Shown: positions 52,284 through 61,742, counted from the stretch's first letter. The stretch is 64,000 nt of DNA from Caryophanon tenue (GCF_001700315.1 NZ_MASJ01000007.1:1-64000), one strand, 5' to 3'. A program made the numbers and translations. Notes: generated by a model from the letters alone, not told the origin.

Positions 52284-53498
52284 TTACCAAACATTTTCTT
52301 TATATTTCTTGTAGTAATTCACTTGGCGCGCTGCTAAGTAAAATTTACGTTTTAAATGCTTGTCCTTCTTATAGAACAGCGGATTTACGAGTTTGCCTTC
52401 TTTAATTAAACGACGAATATCTCGCTGTACATCGACATCCGGCACAAATTTGCGTAGCACAACTTTTGGCACGACAGAGAATAGCACTTCTTTTTCTAAA
52501 TATGCACAAGGCTTATCTTTGTTTTCGATTAAATCATCGACAAAGTTACGTGCTAAATTCGAGCCCATCGCATTAATATAATAGCTTGAACGACCTTGAC
52601 GAATGTTTACTTCAAACACTTTAAACTTACCGTCACGCTCATCATATTTTAAGTCAAAGTTCGCATAGCCTTTATAGCCTACAGCCTCTAAAAAGCCTAC
52701 TAATTTCTTCATCATCTCTTCATTATAACGAGAAATAAGGGCCGTATAGTTACCGATAGCTGTCACTGTATGCTCTTGTAACACAACTTGTGCAAATGTC
52801 ACGATTTGCGGTTTCCCTTTTGAGCTCATATACACAACAGAATCCCACATTGCTGTATCTTCGCCTGGGATATAATCTTGAATAATTAGCTCGTCACGAT
52901 AGCCACTGTTATACACCATTTGAATCACATTTTGCAGTTCTTGTTGTGACTCTACTTTAAATACTTTTTGCTGACCTTCAAATGGATTACGTGAATATTC
53001 AATTCCGTTACTTGGCTTAATAATGACCGGATACATCATTTCTTCGTCAAAAGTTGCATCGGTTGCACAACTATGGAAAAATGTCGTCGGTGCATCAATG
53101 CCATACTTTGCACATAGTTTATAAAAATTCGCCTTAAATTGTAGGCGATTCATTAAATCTTCATCTAAATAGTTAAATACAAAATGCTCTGCTAGCACAT
53201 CGCGATTTTCAATGATTAAACGTACATATAAATCATTTGTGCCAATTAATAATAACTTATCGGCTTTTTTCTTATATTTTTTGGCCACGCGAATTAAAAT
53301 ATTCGCAAACTCTTGTGGCTCTGCTAAATTTTTATCGTACTCAATTTTATGTGGAATCGTGCTGTAATTCGTAAATGGCAGCACACCCTTCCCTACTAAA
53401 ACTGGATGTATATTATATTCCTCGTGAAAAGAAATCGCCATATTGTAAGCGTTAATGTCCGTACCTACAATAATCGGCAAAAACGGTTTTCGTTTCAT
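52284..53498 (-). CDS. ATP-grasp carboxylate-amine ligase, candidate D-aspartate ligase
   Basis: A 404-residue ATP-grasp enzyme. PIIVGTDINAYNMAISFHE at the N-terminus (pre-ATP-grasp fold), MYPVIIKPSNGIEY (ATP Lys), LIIQDYIPGED, and YANFDLKYDERDGKFKVFEVNIRQGRSSYYI with metal-binding Asp, Glu and Asn. The architecture resembles the D-aspartate ligase (Asl) of lactic acid bacteria, which adds D-Asp to the Lys of peptidoglycan precursors; related bacteria in this group have Lys-D-Asp or Lys-D-Glu cross-bridges. That role is an inference; a racemase is not nearby. AAGGAGAATTTT before the ATG. Monocistronic. Confidence 0.72.
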   Translation of the reverse strand: MKRKPFLPIIVGTDINAYNMAISFHEEYNIHPVLVGKGVLPFTNYSTIPHKIEYDKNLAEPQEFANILIRVAKKYKKKADKLLLIGTNDLYVRLIIENRDVLAEHFVFNYLDEDLMNRLQFKANFYKLCAKYGIDAPTTFFHSCATDATFDEEMMYPVIIKPSNGIEYSRNPFEGQQKVFKVESQQELQNVIQMVYNSGYRDELIIQDYIPGEDTAMWDSVVYMSSKGKPQIVTFAQVVLQEHTVTAIGNYTALISRYNEEMMKKLVGFLEAVGYKGYANFDLKYDERDGKFKVFEVNIRQGRSSYYINAMGSNLARNFVDDLIENKDKPCAYLEKEVLFSVVPKVVLRKFVPDVDVQRDIRRLIKEGKLVNPLFYKKDKHLKRKFYLAARQVNYYKKYKENVW

Positions 53499-53683
53499 AA
53501 AATTCTCCTTCTCGCCTTAATTGCGTCAATCTCTCTCTTATCATACACCACTGCTTTCAACATTTCCTTATGTAGCCTAATAATTTATTTTGCATCTATA
53601 CAGCGAATCCGATAATATTACTTTATACCCAACAGTTTCGCTAAAATTGCTTTTATTACTTGCAAGTCACGGGAGGCTTTCAA

Positions 53684-54556
53684 ATGCATATACATGAAAT
53701 CATAAAAAAAGAAGCATATTTAACGAATTTACTCAAATTATTACTAGACGCTCGTATTATTCGTTTATTTAATGGGAAAATCAGCTCGACGCATATGCTG
53801 ATTGAAAAGGACGTTACCTTCTTTGATACCGAAGAAAACTTATGCCGCGAGTGGCTTAGCTCTGTTTATGGCAGTTATTCCTTCTATGAGGGCTTTACAA
53901 CTCAAGAAGATTGCGAAGCGTATATACGACAAACGAGCTATCCGAATCATCAATATGTGATTATTCGCTTTTTACAGTATTACTACGCTATATTTTATGC
54001 AAATACGCAACACCAACAAGTGATTGGGCAACAAGTATCCTACTATACAAAAAATAATCTATTTTTAGTAGCTGAACGTCCACCGAATAATTTAATTACA
54101 AAAGAACGTGAACGATTGCCAGTTATTCCACTTATTTTTCATGAGCTAAAAGCATTTGACGCAACGATTGAAGCATTTCATTTAGCCGATGAGCAGGCGA
54201 AAAAATTCACGCCAATGCCTCTTGCAGACGCAATCGATTATATGGTGTTGCTCGGTGTGACCTTTAAAGATCTTTGGTACATATGCGACTCACCGTACGC
54301 CATTACACGTAACCGAGCACTTTTAAATATGTACTTTAACTACGGTCATGGCTTTACGACATTTTGCAAATATACAAACGCGCTTGCCGTCAACCCGTTT
54401 CAACGCCTTTTATATATGCCGAAACGACGCGTCGAGCATTTCCAGATGGATATTGACGATTATCGCACGCCGCATCGTATGTTACCGTATCGAGAAGTCC
54501 GTCGCTATCAGGAGTTTATGCGGACACGTCCATTTTCTCCGTTAGATGAACAATAA
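53684..54556 (+). CDS. Hypothetical protein, 290 residues
   Basis: A soluble, aromatic- and His-rich protein with no recognised domain. Distinct parts: a helical N-terminus (IHEIIKKEAYLTNLLKLLLDA), a middle with YVIIRFLQYYYAIFYAN, a C-terminal region with many Arg/Phe (MPKRRVEHFQMDIDDYRTPHRM). No signal peptide. ATG 53684 is seven bases after GGGAGG. Divergent from the ATP-grasp gene, separated by 185 bp of AT-rich sequence without a clear signal. Function unknown. Confidence 0.65.
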   Translation: MHIHEIIKKEAYLTNLLKLLLDARIIRLFNGKISSTHMLIEKDVTFFDTEENLCREWLSSVYGSYSFYEGFTTQEDCEAYIRQTSYPNHQYVIIRFLQYYYAIFYANTQHQQVIGQQVSYYTKNNLFLVAERPPNNLITKERERLPVIPLIFHELKAFDATIEAFHLADEQAKKFTPMPLADAIDYMVLLGVTFKDLWYICDSPYAITRNRALLNMYFNYGHGFTTFCKYTNALAVNPFQRLLYMPKRRVEHFQMDIDDYRTPHRMLPYREVRRYQEFMRTRPFSPLDEQ

Positions 54557-54592
54557 AAAGCAAGCGCCTCAAAATAAGCGCTTGCTTCTTTT

Positions 54593-54594
<2 letters not shown>
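54557..54594. terminator. Bidirectional terminator between the 290-aa gene and map
   Basis: Stem AAGCAAGCGC / GCGCTTGCTT, nine-base loop, A-run before and T-run after. Confidence 0.9.
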
Positions 54595-55363
<769 letters not shown>

Positions 55364-55441
55364 TTATTTAAAATATCCTTCCTTACTATATCATATGAAA
55401 TCCGCTCTGACATAAAAAGTCGTATTGCATCTCTGCAAAAC

Positions 55442-55475
55442 AAAAAGGAAATGCCTCTACCACGAGACATTTCCT
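55442..55475 (-). terminator. Terminator of thiT
   Basis: Minus strand: AGGAAATGTCTCG... pairing AGGAAATG-CTCT with AGAG-CATTTCCT, followed by TTTTTG. Confidence 0.82.
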
Positions 55476-55484
55476 GAAATGACA

Positions 55485-56042
55485 TTATGCTTTTTGGATT
55501 AAACGTGGCGCTGCCGTAAATAAAAGTGCCGCGACAATCGCCGTTAAAATAATAGCCGGTACCATGTACGAACCATTATAAATAATCGTATACAACCACA
55601 CATTTTGGTCCCCTGCATATTCCGCAAAGAATACCGCACCTGCAATTGCGTGTGCTGCGTAGCGTAAAAGCCCACCAATGGTAATACCAAGAACGATATA
55701 GAGTGCAAGCTTTTTCATATTTTTTTGTTGAATGGCCTCTAGTACAGGCTTTCGCACAATCGCGACGACACCGACAACTGTAAACGCAATGCCGTAATCA
55801 ATCAACGCTTGTAGCCAATGTAAAATATACGCGCCAAACGCCATTTGTAAAACACCAACGATTAAGCCTGTCGCAAGCCCTGCTTGGAAGCCCCATCGTA
55901 GTGCCATACAAGCAATCGGCACCATCACTAAACTGATGGAACCACCTTGTGGCCATAATTTAAAAGAAATTTGGTCGAGCACTAATGCAATTGCCGCAAA
56001 AATAGCAATTTCCATTAGCATTAACAGCTTTTTGTTTTGCAT
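55485..56042 (-). CDS. thiT: ThiT, thiamine-specific ECF transporter S component
   Basis: A 185-residue membrane protein with six helices that binds thiamine and works with the shared ECF module (EcfAA'T), which is not in this window. N-terminal LMEIAIFAAIALVLDQISFKLWPQGGSISLVMVPI holds the family's AhxxxA-like helix and the Trp/Gly loop; the C-terminal VWLYTIIYNGSYMVPAI has the Tyr-Asn thiamine site. GGAGTAGAGG precedes the ATG. A TPP riboswitch and terminator lie upstream, confirming the thiamine role. Confidence 0.92.
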   Translation of the reverse strand: MQNKKLLMLMEIAIFAAIALVLDQISFKLWPQGGSISLVMVPIACMALRWGFQAGLATGLIVGVLQMAFGAYILHWLQALIDYGIAFTVVGVVAIVRKPVLEAIQQKNMKKLALYIVLGITIGGLLRYAAHAIAGAVFFAEYAGDQNVWLYTIIYNGSYMVPAIILTAIVAALLFTAAPRLIQKA

Positions 56043-56159
56043 ATTCCTCTACTCCTTTGTCTTTTTAGACAATAGACATACTGGAGATCGCTTTGAAACC
56101 GTCTCTATTTTATTCGTGCCATAGCTCTTTTTCATTCACTCTATGAATTAGTTGAATAA

Positions 56160-56191
56160 AAAAAGACGCCAGGACAGAGCCTGACATCTTA
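56160..56191 (-). terminator. Terminator of the TPP riboswitch expression platform
   Basis: Minus strand: AGATGTCAGG pairs with CCTGGCGTCT (two U-G pairs) around CTCTGT, followed by seven T, lying between aptamer and thiT. Confidence 0.85.
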
Positions 56192-56207
56192 ACGAGTCGG
56201 TTTCTAT

Positions 56208-56300
56208 CCACAATCCCTACGCAAGCATTAACTTACAGGTTCAAAGAGTTTGTGCAATACGTGCACAGTCTCAGCTGACTTCATCAGCACCCCTTGTGGT
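56208..56300 (-). ncRNA. TPP riboswitch (THI element)
   Basis: Minus strand: closing stem CCACAA / TTGTGG; AGGGGTGCTGATGAAGTCAG then CTGAGA, and TTGAACCTGTAAG then TTAATGCTTGCGTAGGGA, i.e. both conserved THI-box halves (CUGAGA and GCGUAGGGA). With the terminator downstream, TPP binding should end transcription before thiT. Confidence 0.95.
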
Positions 56301-56403
56301 CTACTGTTTAATTATCCACTAGTATAGCGCACATATGCTCAAAAGAAAACTGAATCTTTTTATGAATTCTCTCGTATATATATTTAAGGAGCGTGAAAGT
56401 GAC

Positions 56404-56724
56404 ATGGAAAATGAACGTTTATTAAGTATTTTAAGCTACTCTAGTATTTTTTATTGTCCATTAATTGTGCCGCTGGTCGTTTATTTCGCTCAATCGAATG
56501 AATACGCTAAATTTCATGCAAAACGTGCTGCAGTAGGTCAAACACTCGTCATCGGAAGTGGTCTTTTATCATTCTTGGCTTTTTTCATGATTGTCTTCTT
56601 CGCGAGTGAAATGACGGAGACATTTGCTTCTGTCTTAATGGTTTCCGCATTCGGCATATTTAGCATTGTCGCACTAGCAGTTTCTGTTTGGAGCATTATT
56701 ATGACGATTCGCGTTGTACGCTAA
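56404..56724 (+). CDS. Small membrane protein, DUF4870/Tic20-like
   Basis: A 106-residue protein with three hydrophobic segments: ILSYSSIFYCPLIVPLVVYFAQ, GQTLVIGSGLLSFLAFFMIVFF and SAFGIFSIVALAVSVWSIIM. FHAKRAAVGQ between the first two matches the HAKQALNFQ-like loop of DUF4870. Function unknown. ATG 56404 with AAGGAG twelve bases upstream (long spacing) is chosen; the frame extends 23 codons earlier without support. Possibly transcribed with the 38-residue gene that follows. Confidence 0.65.
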   Translation: MENERLLSILSYSSIFYCPLIVPLVVYFAQSNEYAKFHAKRAAVGQTLVIGSGLLSFLAFFMIVFFASEMTETFASVLMVSAFGIFSIVALAVSVWSIIMTIRVVR

Positions 56725-56793
56725 TGTTTAAAATTGTCAGGCTATAGGTATATATCATAATAAAAGAATTGTTTTTAAAGGAGCGTATTACAG

Positions 56794-56910
56794 ATGAAAT
56801 TAAACGTAAAAAAGATTATGAATCTAGCAGTAAAATATGGCCCAGTGCTATATCCTGTTATTAAAAAAGTGTTAGATAATAAAAAGAAAAATCCAACAAC
56901 ACGACGTTAA
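56794..56910 (+). CDS. 38-residue cationic amphipathic peptide
   Basis: ATG 56794 preceded by AAAGGAG (ten bases) opens a 38-codon frame ending at 56910. The peptide has about ten Lys, three Arg or Lys at the end (NPTTRR) and a hydrophobic face (MNLAVKYGPVLYPVIKKVL). No signal sequence. It resembles, in size and charge only, leaderless bacteriocins and small membrane-active or DNA/RNA-binding peptides. It has no visible immunity partner except the adjacent small membrane protein. Function unknown. Confidence 0.6.
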   Translation: MKLNVKKIMNLAVKYGPVLYPVIKKVLDNKKKNPTTRR

Positions 56911-56934
56911 AAGTGTCCGAGCCAACACCCAATT

Positions 56935-57026
56935 TTTCATACAAATTAGTTCATTGAGATGTGAAAGTTTTGTTGGTGTGTGACGAAATATTGTAGGAAC
57001 ATGAGCGTTTAAAAGAAGCACCAAAA
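56935..57026. repeat. Partial nested-hairpin repeat, copy R5b
   Basis: Contains CATTGAGATG and GACGAAATATTGTAGGAACATGAGC, which match TATTGAGATG and GACGAGTAATCGTAGGAGCATGAGC of R4 in the same orientation. The arms are missing. It directly abuts R5, which has the opposite orientation. Confidence 0.6.
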
Positions 57027-57030
57027 ACAG

Positions 57031-57269
57031 AAAGAGTATGAGACAAAAAGAAATATCCTTCAGCCATTGTCGTTGCTGAAGGATATTTTTCTACTTTTGG
57101 TGCTACTCCACATAGCGGACGCGTTTCGCAGGCATGGCTTGAGCCTGTAGTCTCAAGCGCATGCTTTTCCTGCTGAAGTCGCCGCTTGTGTCGGGACGCA
57201 CCCGCAAATTCTTATCATCTCAATACACTTATTTTCATCAGAAATAGCGTTCTGTCCCAGCCTCTTTTG
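57031..57269. repeat. Nested-hairpin intergenic repeat, copy R5 (internally shortened)
   Basis: Same orientation and near-identical to R2 (about 95 percent over shared parts by eye), but the central ACATCTGCC hairpin of about 75 bp is replaced by CCTGTAG, leaving GCTTGAG-CCTGTAGT-CTCAAGC as the central hairpin. Arms AGAGTATGAGACAAAA and TTCTGTCCCAGCCTCTTT; ATATCCTTCAGC / GCTGAAGGATAT hairpin beside the left arm. Between convergent genes. Confidence 0.87.
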
Positions 57270-57271
57270 AT

Positions 57272-57317
57272 AATGGCGACATTCATTTTAACGCTTTCGG
57301 TAAGAGTCGCCATTTTC
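57272..57317. terminator. Hairpin downstream of repeat R5
   Basis: AATGGCGAC / GTCGCCATT separated by 25 bases, followed by TTTC on the plus strand. A weak terminator candidate. The remaining 57318-57459 is AT-rich with no gene seen. Confidence 0.4.
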
Positions 57318-57459
57318 ACTCCCTCCGCCAACATATTATTTTGCCAAAAATAGAAGTTAGCAGAACACTCAACATTAAATCTAGACGAATGAAACCATCT
57401 CTATATTTTCAACATTTACGATATGTGCCGCGCTCCTTTATTTTTGCTCAATTGCTGTT

Positions 57460-60400
57460 TTATTTAACGATAAATGAGGTTGTACTAAAGCCTTCTTTTG
57501 ATTTCGTTACCTGCAGAACGGCTGGCATCGCCGCTTTTAGCTCATTGACGTGTGAAATGATGCCAATCATGCGCCCTGATTTTTGCAAATCAACGAGCGT
57601 ATCAACAGCTTTCGTTAATGTTTCCTCGTCCAATGAACCAAAGCCTTCATCAATAAACATCGTCTCAATTTGAATATTGCCTTGGAAGCTTTGAATAACA
57701 TCCGCCATACCAAGTGCAAGGGCAAGGGACGCATTGAATTTCTCGCCACCGGATAATGTTTTGACATCACGCATTAAGCCGGTATACGCATCATACACAT
57801 CTAAGCTTAAACCACTTTGCTTCCCGCCACCTTCTAAACGGTCTGAACACTGTAGTGTAAACTGTCCATTTGATAAATAACGTAGGCGAATATTTGCCGC
57901 TTCGGTAATTTGCTCTAAGAAACCAATTTGTACGTATCGCTCAAAGGAAATCTTCTTCGGATTTTTACCACGCAGTACATCATATAAAGTCGTTAGCTCA
58001 TTTTCTTGCTGTAGTAACGCATCTACCTCTTTTGATGACGCTGCAATATCCGTATAACAGCGTGCACTAAACGTCGCATATTGTGTGAGTTGATGATGCG
58101 TTGCTTGCGCTTGCTGAACCAGTGCCGTCACCTGTTGTAGCTGTTGCTCTAACTGTTCAAGTGCAATACGCTGTTTGCCACTAAACTGTGCTTCCCCATT
58201 TTCTACAATAGCTTTTGTTCGCTTATAAGCATCCTCGTACGTCGCTAGTTGCTCACGCATTGCTTCACGCTCACTATCACTGCGCTTCGCTTCTTTGTAG
58301 TGTGCTTCATCACTAAATTGCAATGCCGCTAATGCCTCATCGAATCGTGTCGTCGCCTGCTCAAATCGTACACTTTCTTTTTGAAGTGCCTCTTCACTAA
58401 ACTTCAGGCGATTTTCGATTGCCTCATACTGCCTTTGTGCGTGTTGATACTGTGCTTCCGCTTGTTCAAAACGTTTTGTTGCTTGCTGAAGCTGTTGTTG
58501 CAACTGCGTTATTTGTTCACGCAGTGCTTCCTCTGACGCAAATTGCTGTGGCAAACGAGCTGTCACTTCACGCAAGCTTTCGGTGTCGACTTGAACCTTC
58601 ATTTGTAGCTGTTGCAACACTGCTACTTGCGCACGTTCATTTTCAAGCTCCTGTGTCAGCTTTAGCTTGCCATTATCTAATTGCTTGAGCAATTTTTGAC
58701 TTTGCTGCTGCGCTTGTTGCGCTATATCCACACGTTGTCGCTGTGCTTCAAGTTGGGCTGCAATATGTGGATAATCGGCTTCGGTCATCGCTAGTTCTTC
58801 ACAACGCTTCATATACTCATCTCGTAGCTGCGCTGCCTGTGTATGTATCGCTTTACATTCACTATATATACGTTGCTGCTCGGTCGCATTCGCTTGTAGC
58901 TTTTCGATCTCCGCTTTTGATAATACATCCGCCGCGCGCTGTGCCTTTTTAGGATGCTCAGTACTTCCACATACTGCACATGGCTTCCCGTCTTCTAATA
59001 AATCTGCAAGCTGTGCCGCTTCATTTTGTAGCCAACATTCATATTGCTGGCGATAATGTTCATCGGCTATACGGAACTTTTCATATTGCTGCTCTACCTT
59101 TTCAAACGTCGCTTGTACAATTTGTTGCTGCTGTTGTAACGCACGATAAGCATCATAACGCTTTTGTGCTTCGTAATAACTACGCTCCGCCTCACTTAAA
59201 TCACTCGCTTTTTGTGCTTGTTCACGGTAATCACGCTCGACACTTTCAAGCAAAATTTTAAAATTTGTTAGACGCTCTTGGTGTTCATCATACTGCTGCT
59301 TTGCTTTTTCTTGCTCTGCCTGCAACTGCTGTAGTGCCCGATGCTTTTCATTGCGCGCTTCATATAACGGTAATAACTGCTGTAAACGGTCTAGCTGAAT
59401 ACGGTCGTCCTCACGCGCCGCTGTTTGTGCCTGTTGCTCTTGATAACTAGCTTGTGCTGTTGTAAATTGCTTCGACAAGCGTTTTCGTTCGGCTTCCACC
59501 GTTGTAATGACTTGCTTCGCTTGCTGCATTTCCTGCATTGCTACAGTGCGTTGTTGCTCATAGACGTGTACTTCTTTTGCACGCAACGCTGCCTCCAGCT
59601 GCTGCTGCACAGCACGCATGGTTTGCTGTTGTGCCTCAAGCGCTGTCAACTGCGTGAATGTTTGCTCATAATGCGATAACTGGTCATTAAATTGCTTCGC
59701 TTGCCCAAGCTGTTCATAGAGCGCGCTTTGCTGGTGTTCATATTGCTTTAACGTCGCTTCATGCAGTGGCAATTGCTCCGTATAATACGTTTCTTCAGCC
59801 TTTAACGCTTCTAGCACTTGATACACATTATGATTTTCCTGTGCCAGTACCGTAAATAATTCACTCTCTCGCTGCGGTAAATTCGCACGTAGTTGCTGAA
59901 CTTGCGCCTCATATGTCGCGCGTGCCTTTGCAGTTTCTTTTTGCATCACTAGACGTTTAGCATCTAATTTTTTTACGAGTTGGTCATATGGTTCTGTTTT
60001 AAAAATTTTACGTAAAATCTCTTCTTTTTCTTTAGAATCCGACGTTAATAATTTACGAAACTCTCCCTGTGGCAACATCACGATTTGTTTAAACTGCTGC
60101 TGTGTTAAACCAAGTAACTCCTCTAAACGCTTATTAATATCGGATACTTTTTGGCGGTCAACCGCTGGTGTTTCCGTGCCATCTGCATGCACTTCAAAAA
60201 ATTCAAAGCGTTCACCGGTCGCCGTTTTATTGCCTTTTTTCACATGCCCTTGTTGACGTAAAATGCGGTATGTTTTTCCGCGCAGTTCAAATAAGAGCTC
60301 TACAGCTGTATAATCTTTGTCATCTGCAAAATCACTACGCATCGTCTTTGTATCTTTCCGATCTTCACCACTACCACTGCCAAATAATGCATAGCTAATG

Positions 60401-60540
60401 CCATCAAAAATCGTTGTTTTCCCTGCACCTGTTTGTCCAGAAATGGCAAATAATCGATGAGCGCCAAGCTGTCTAAAATCAATAACCTCTTTTTCTTTAT
60501 ATGGACCGAATGCTGTTAATGTTAATTGGATTGGTTTCAT
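57460..60540 (-). CDS. sbcC: SbcC, ATPase subunit of the SbcCD nuclease
   Basis: A 1026-residue SMC-like repair protein. Walker A ISGQTGAGKTTIFDG near residue 36, two long Gln/Glu-rich coiled coils, a zinc hook GKPCAVCGSTEHP (CxxC) near the middle, then signature TLSGGEKFNASLALALGMADV and Walker B TMFIDEGFGSLDEETL at the C-terminus. With SbcD it cuts hairpins and protein-blocked ends. ATG 60540 is two bases past the sbcD stop with GAGGTG before it, so the genes are coupled. The coiled coils are unusually Gln-rich. Confidence 0.95.
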   Translation of the reverse strand: MKPIQLTLTAFGPYKEKEVIDFRQLGAHRLFAISGQTGAGKTTIFDGISYALFGSGSGEDRKDTKTMRSDFADDKDYTAVELLFELRGKTYRILRQQGHVKKGNKTATGERFEFFEVHADGTETPAVDRQKVSDINKRLEELLGLTQQQFKQIVMLPQGEFRKLLTSDSKEKEEILRKIFKTEPYDQLVKKLDAKRLVMQKETAKARATYEAQVQQLRANLPQRESELFTVLAQENHNVYQVLEALKAEETYYTEQLPLHEATLKQYEHQQSALYEQLGQAKQFNDQLSHYEQTFTQLTALEAQQQTMRAVQQQLEAALRAKEVHVYEQQRTVAMQEMQQAKQVITTVEAERKRLSKQFTTAQASYQEQQAQTAAREDDRIQLDRLQQLLPLYEARNEKHRALQQLQAEQEKAKQQYDEHQERLTNFKILLESVERDYREQAQKASDLSEAERSYYEAQKRYDAYRALQQQQQIVQATFEKVEQQYEKFRIADEHYRQQYECWLQNEAAQLADLLEDGKPCAVCGSTEHPKKAQRAADVLSKAEIEKLQANATEQQRIYSECKAIHTQAAQLRDEYMKRCEELAMTEADYPHIAAQLEAQRQRVDIAQQAQQQSQKLLKQLDNGKLKLTQELENERAQVAVLQQLQMKVQVDTESLREVTARLPQQFASEEALREQITQLQQQLQQATKRFEQAEAQYQHAQRQYEAIENRLKFSEEALQKESVRFEQATTRFDEALAALQFSDEAHYKEAKRSDSEREAMREQLATYEDAYKRTKAIVENGEAQFSGKQRIALEQLEQQLQQVTALVQQAQATHHQLTQYATFSARCYTDIAASSKEVDALLQQENELTTLYDVLRGKNPKKISFERYVQIGFLEQITEAANIRLRYLSNGQFTLQCSDRLEGGGKQSGLSLDVYDAYTGLMRDVKTLSGGEKFNASLALALGMADVIQSFQGNIQIETMFIDEGFGSLDEETLTKAVDTLVDLQKSGRMIGIISHVNELKAAMPAVLQVTKSKEGFSTTSFIVK

Positions 60541-60542
60541 GA

Positions 60543-61691
60543 TTACACCTCACGCTCCGCTACTAATGTTTCCTGTAGCATGTCATCAAAAATCATTTGA
60601 ATCGCTGGGCTGGCTGGCTGTCCCGTCATCTCTTCGATAAAGCTACTAAACAATTGTGACGTCGACATTTGCTGACGTTCACTACGCGTTGCTACTTGTT
60701 CATTTGCTACTGTCACCACACGCTCTACATGCATGGCATTTGGATAAACGGAACGCACTTGTTCCATCGGTGATTGCACCACTTGTTCATCTAATAGACG
60801 GACAAATACATAATCTTCGCTACGTGCATGTTGTAAAATTTCGTCTATATAACCACTCACTGTGCGCATATCACGACGCGGCGCAAGCAGTACTTTATCA
60901 ATTTGAACAGTTCCTTTTTCGCGTAAGGTCACATGTAAATAACCTTTTTTATGATGCTCTTCTGAAATCGAATATTTCAGCGGCGACCCTGCATATTGAA
61001 TCGTTTCTCGTAGTACGTGATGTGCCTGATGTAAATGTCCGAGTGCCACATAATCGAATGCCTCAAATAGTGTTGCTTCGACACAATCCGAGCCGCCAAC
61101 CGATAATGCGCGCTCCGAATCACTCGTATTGTCTTGCTCCTCACCATGTTTGGTAACAAAAGCATGCGCGACTAACACATTGCGCGCATGTGGCTGTAAT
61201 ACTTCGTTGTAGTGCTGCATAATGCGTGACATTGCGGTTTGCTCCGATACAACCGCATCCTCTTTGAAATAATGCTTCACTTGTGCTGGGTCTACATATG
61301 GCAGTAAATACACATGTACTTCTCCGTATTCATCGTGAAATACTGTCGGCTCAAACGCACTTTGAAGTTCACCAACAAGATGCACACCCGCTTTCTTCAT
61401 TAGCTTATTGCCAAAATGAATACGCGCTGGGCTATCATGGTTGCCAGCAATCGCTAAAACTGGTGTTTTGTTAGTCATCGCAATTTCTTCAAGTAATGTA
61501 TGTAAAAGCGTTACGGCTTCAACTGGTGGTAACGCACGGTCATATAAATCTCCTGCAATAATGACAGCATCTGGCTGTTGCTGTTCAATATGAGCAATGA
61601 GCTGGCGTAGTACAAATGCTTGATCTTCCGTCATATGCACGCCTTGCACTAGCTTACCTAAATGCCAATCAGCTGTATGAAATAACTTCAT
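60543..61691 (-). CDS. sbcD: SbcD, nuclease subunit of SbcCD
   Basis: A 382-residue Mre11-type metallo-phosphoesterase. Motifs: FHTADWHLGK (I), IIAGDLYDRALPP (II), IAGNHDSPAR (III), LVAHAFV (IV), VALGHLHQAH (V), giving two-manganese binding. C-terminal capping domain binds SbcC. The longest frame adds 47 residues; ATG 61691 follows AAAGGAGGGG and starts with the normal MKLFHTADWH. First gene of the sbcDC operon. Confidence 0.94.
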   Translation of the reverse strand: MKLFHTADWHLGKLVQGVHMTEDQAFVLRQLIAHIEQQQPDAVIIAGDLYDRALPPVEAVTLLHTLLEEIAMTNKTPVLAIAGNHDSPARIHFGNKLMKKAGVHLVGELQSAFEPTVFHDEYGEVHVYLLPYVDPAQVKHYFKEDAVVSEQTAMSRIMQHYNEVLQPHARNVLVAHAFVTKHGEEQDNTSDSERALSVGGSDCVEATLFEAFDYVALGHLHQAHHVLRETIQYAGSPLKYSISEEHHKKGYLHVTLREKGTVQIDKVLLAPRRDMRTVSGYIDEILQHARSEDYVFVRLLDEQVVQSPMEQVRSVYPNAMHVERVVTVANEQVATRSERQQMSTSQLFSSFIEEMTGQPASPAIQMIFDDMLQETLVAEREV

Positions 61692-61742
61692 CCGTACCCC
61701 TCCTTTTTTCTTTATTTTACCATGCTTTTTTATTTCCTTATG

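Noticed and set aside
51965-52294. About 109-residue minus-strand reading frame across repeat R4, and similar frames in R2
   Set aside because: They follow the nested palindromes, lack ribosome sites, and are interrupted or shifted between copies, so they look like by-products of a non-coding repeat.
57341-57673. 110-residue plus-strand frame over the sbcC end
   Set aside because: It overlaps the conserved Walker B/signature end of sbcC and has no ribosome site.
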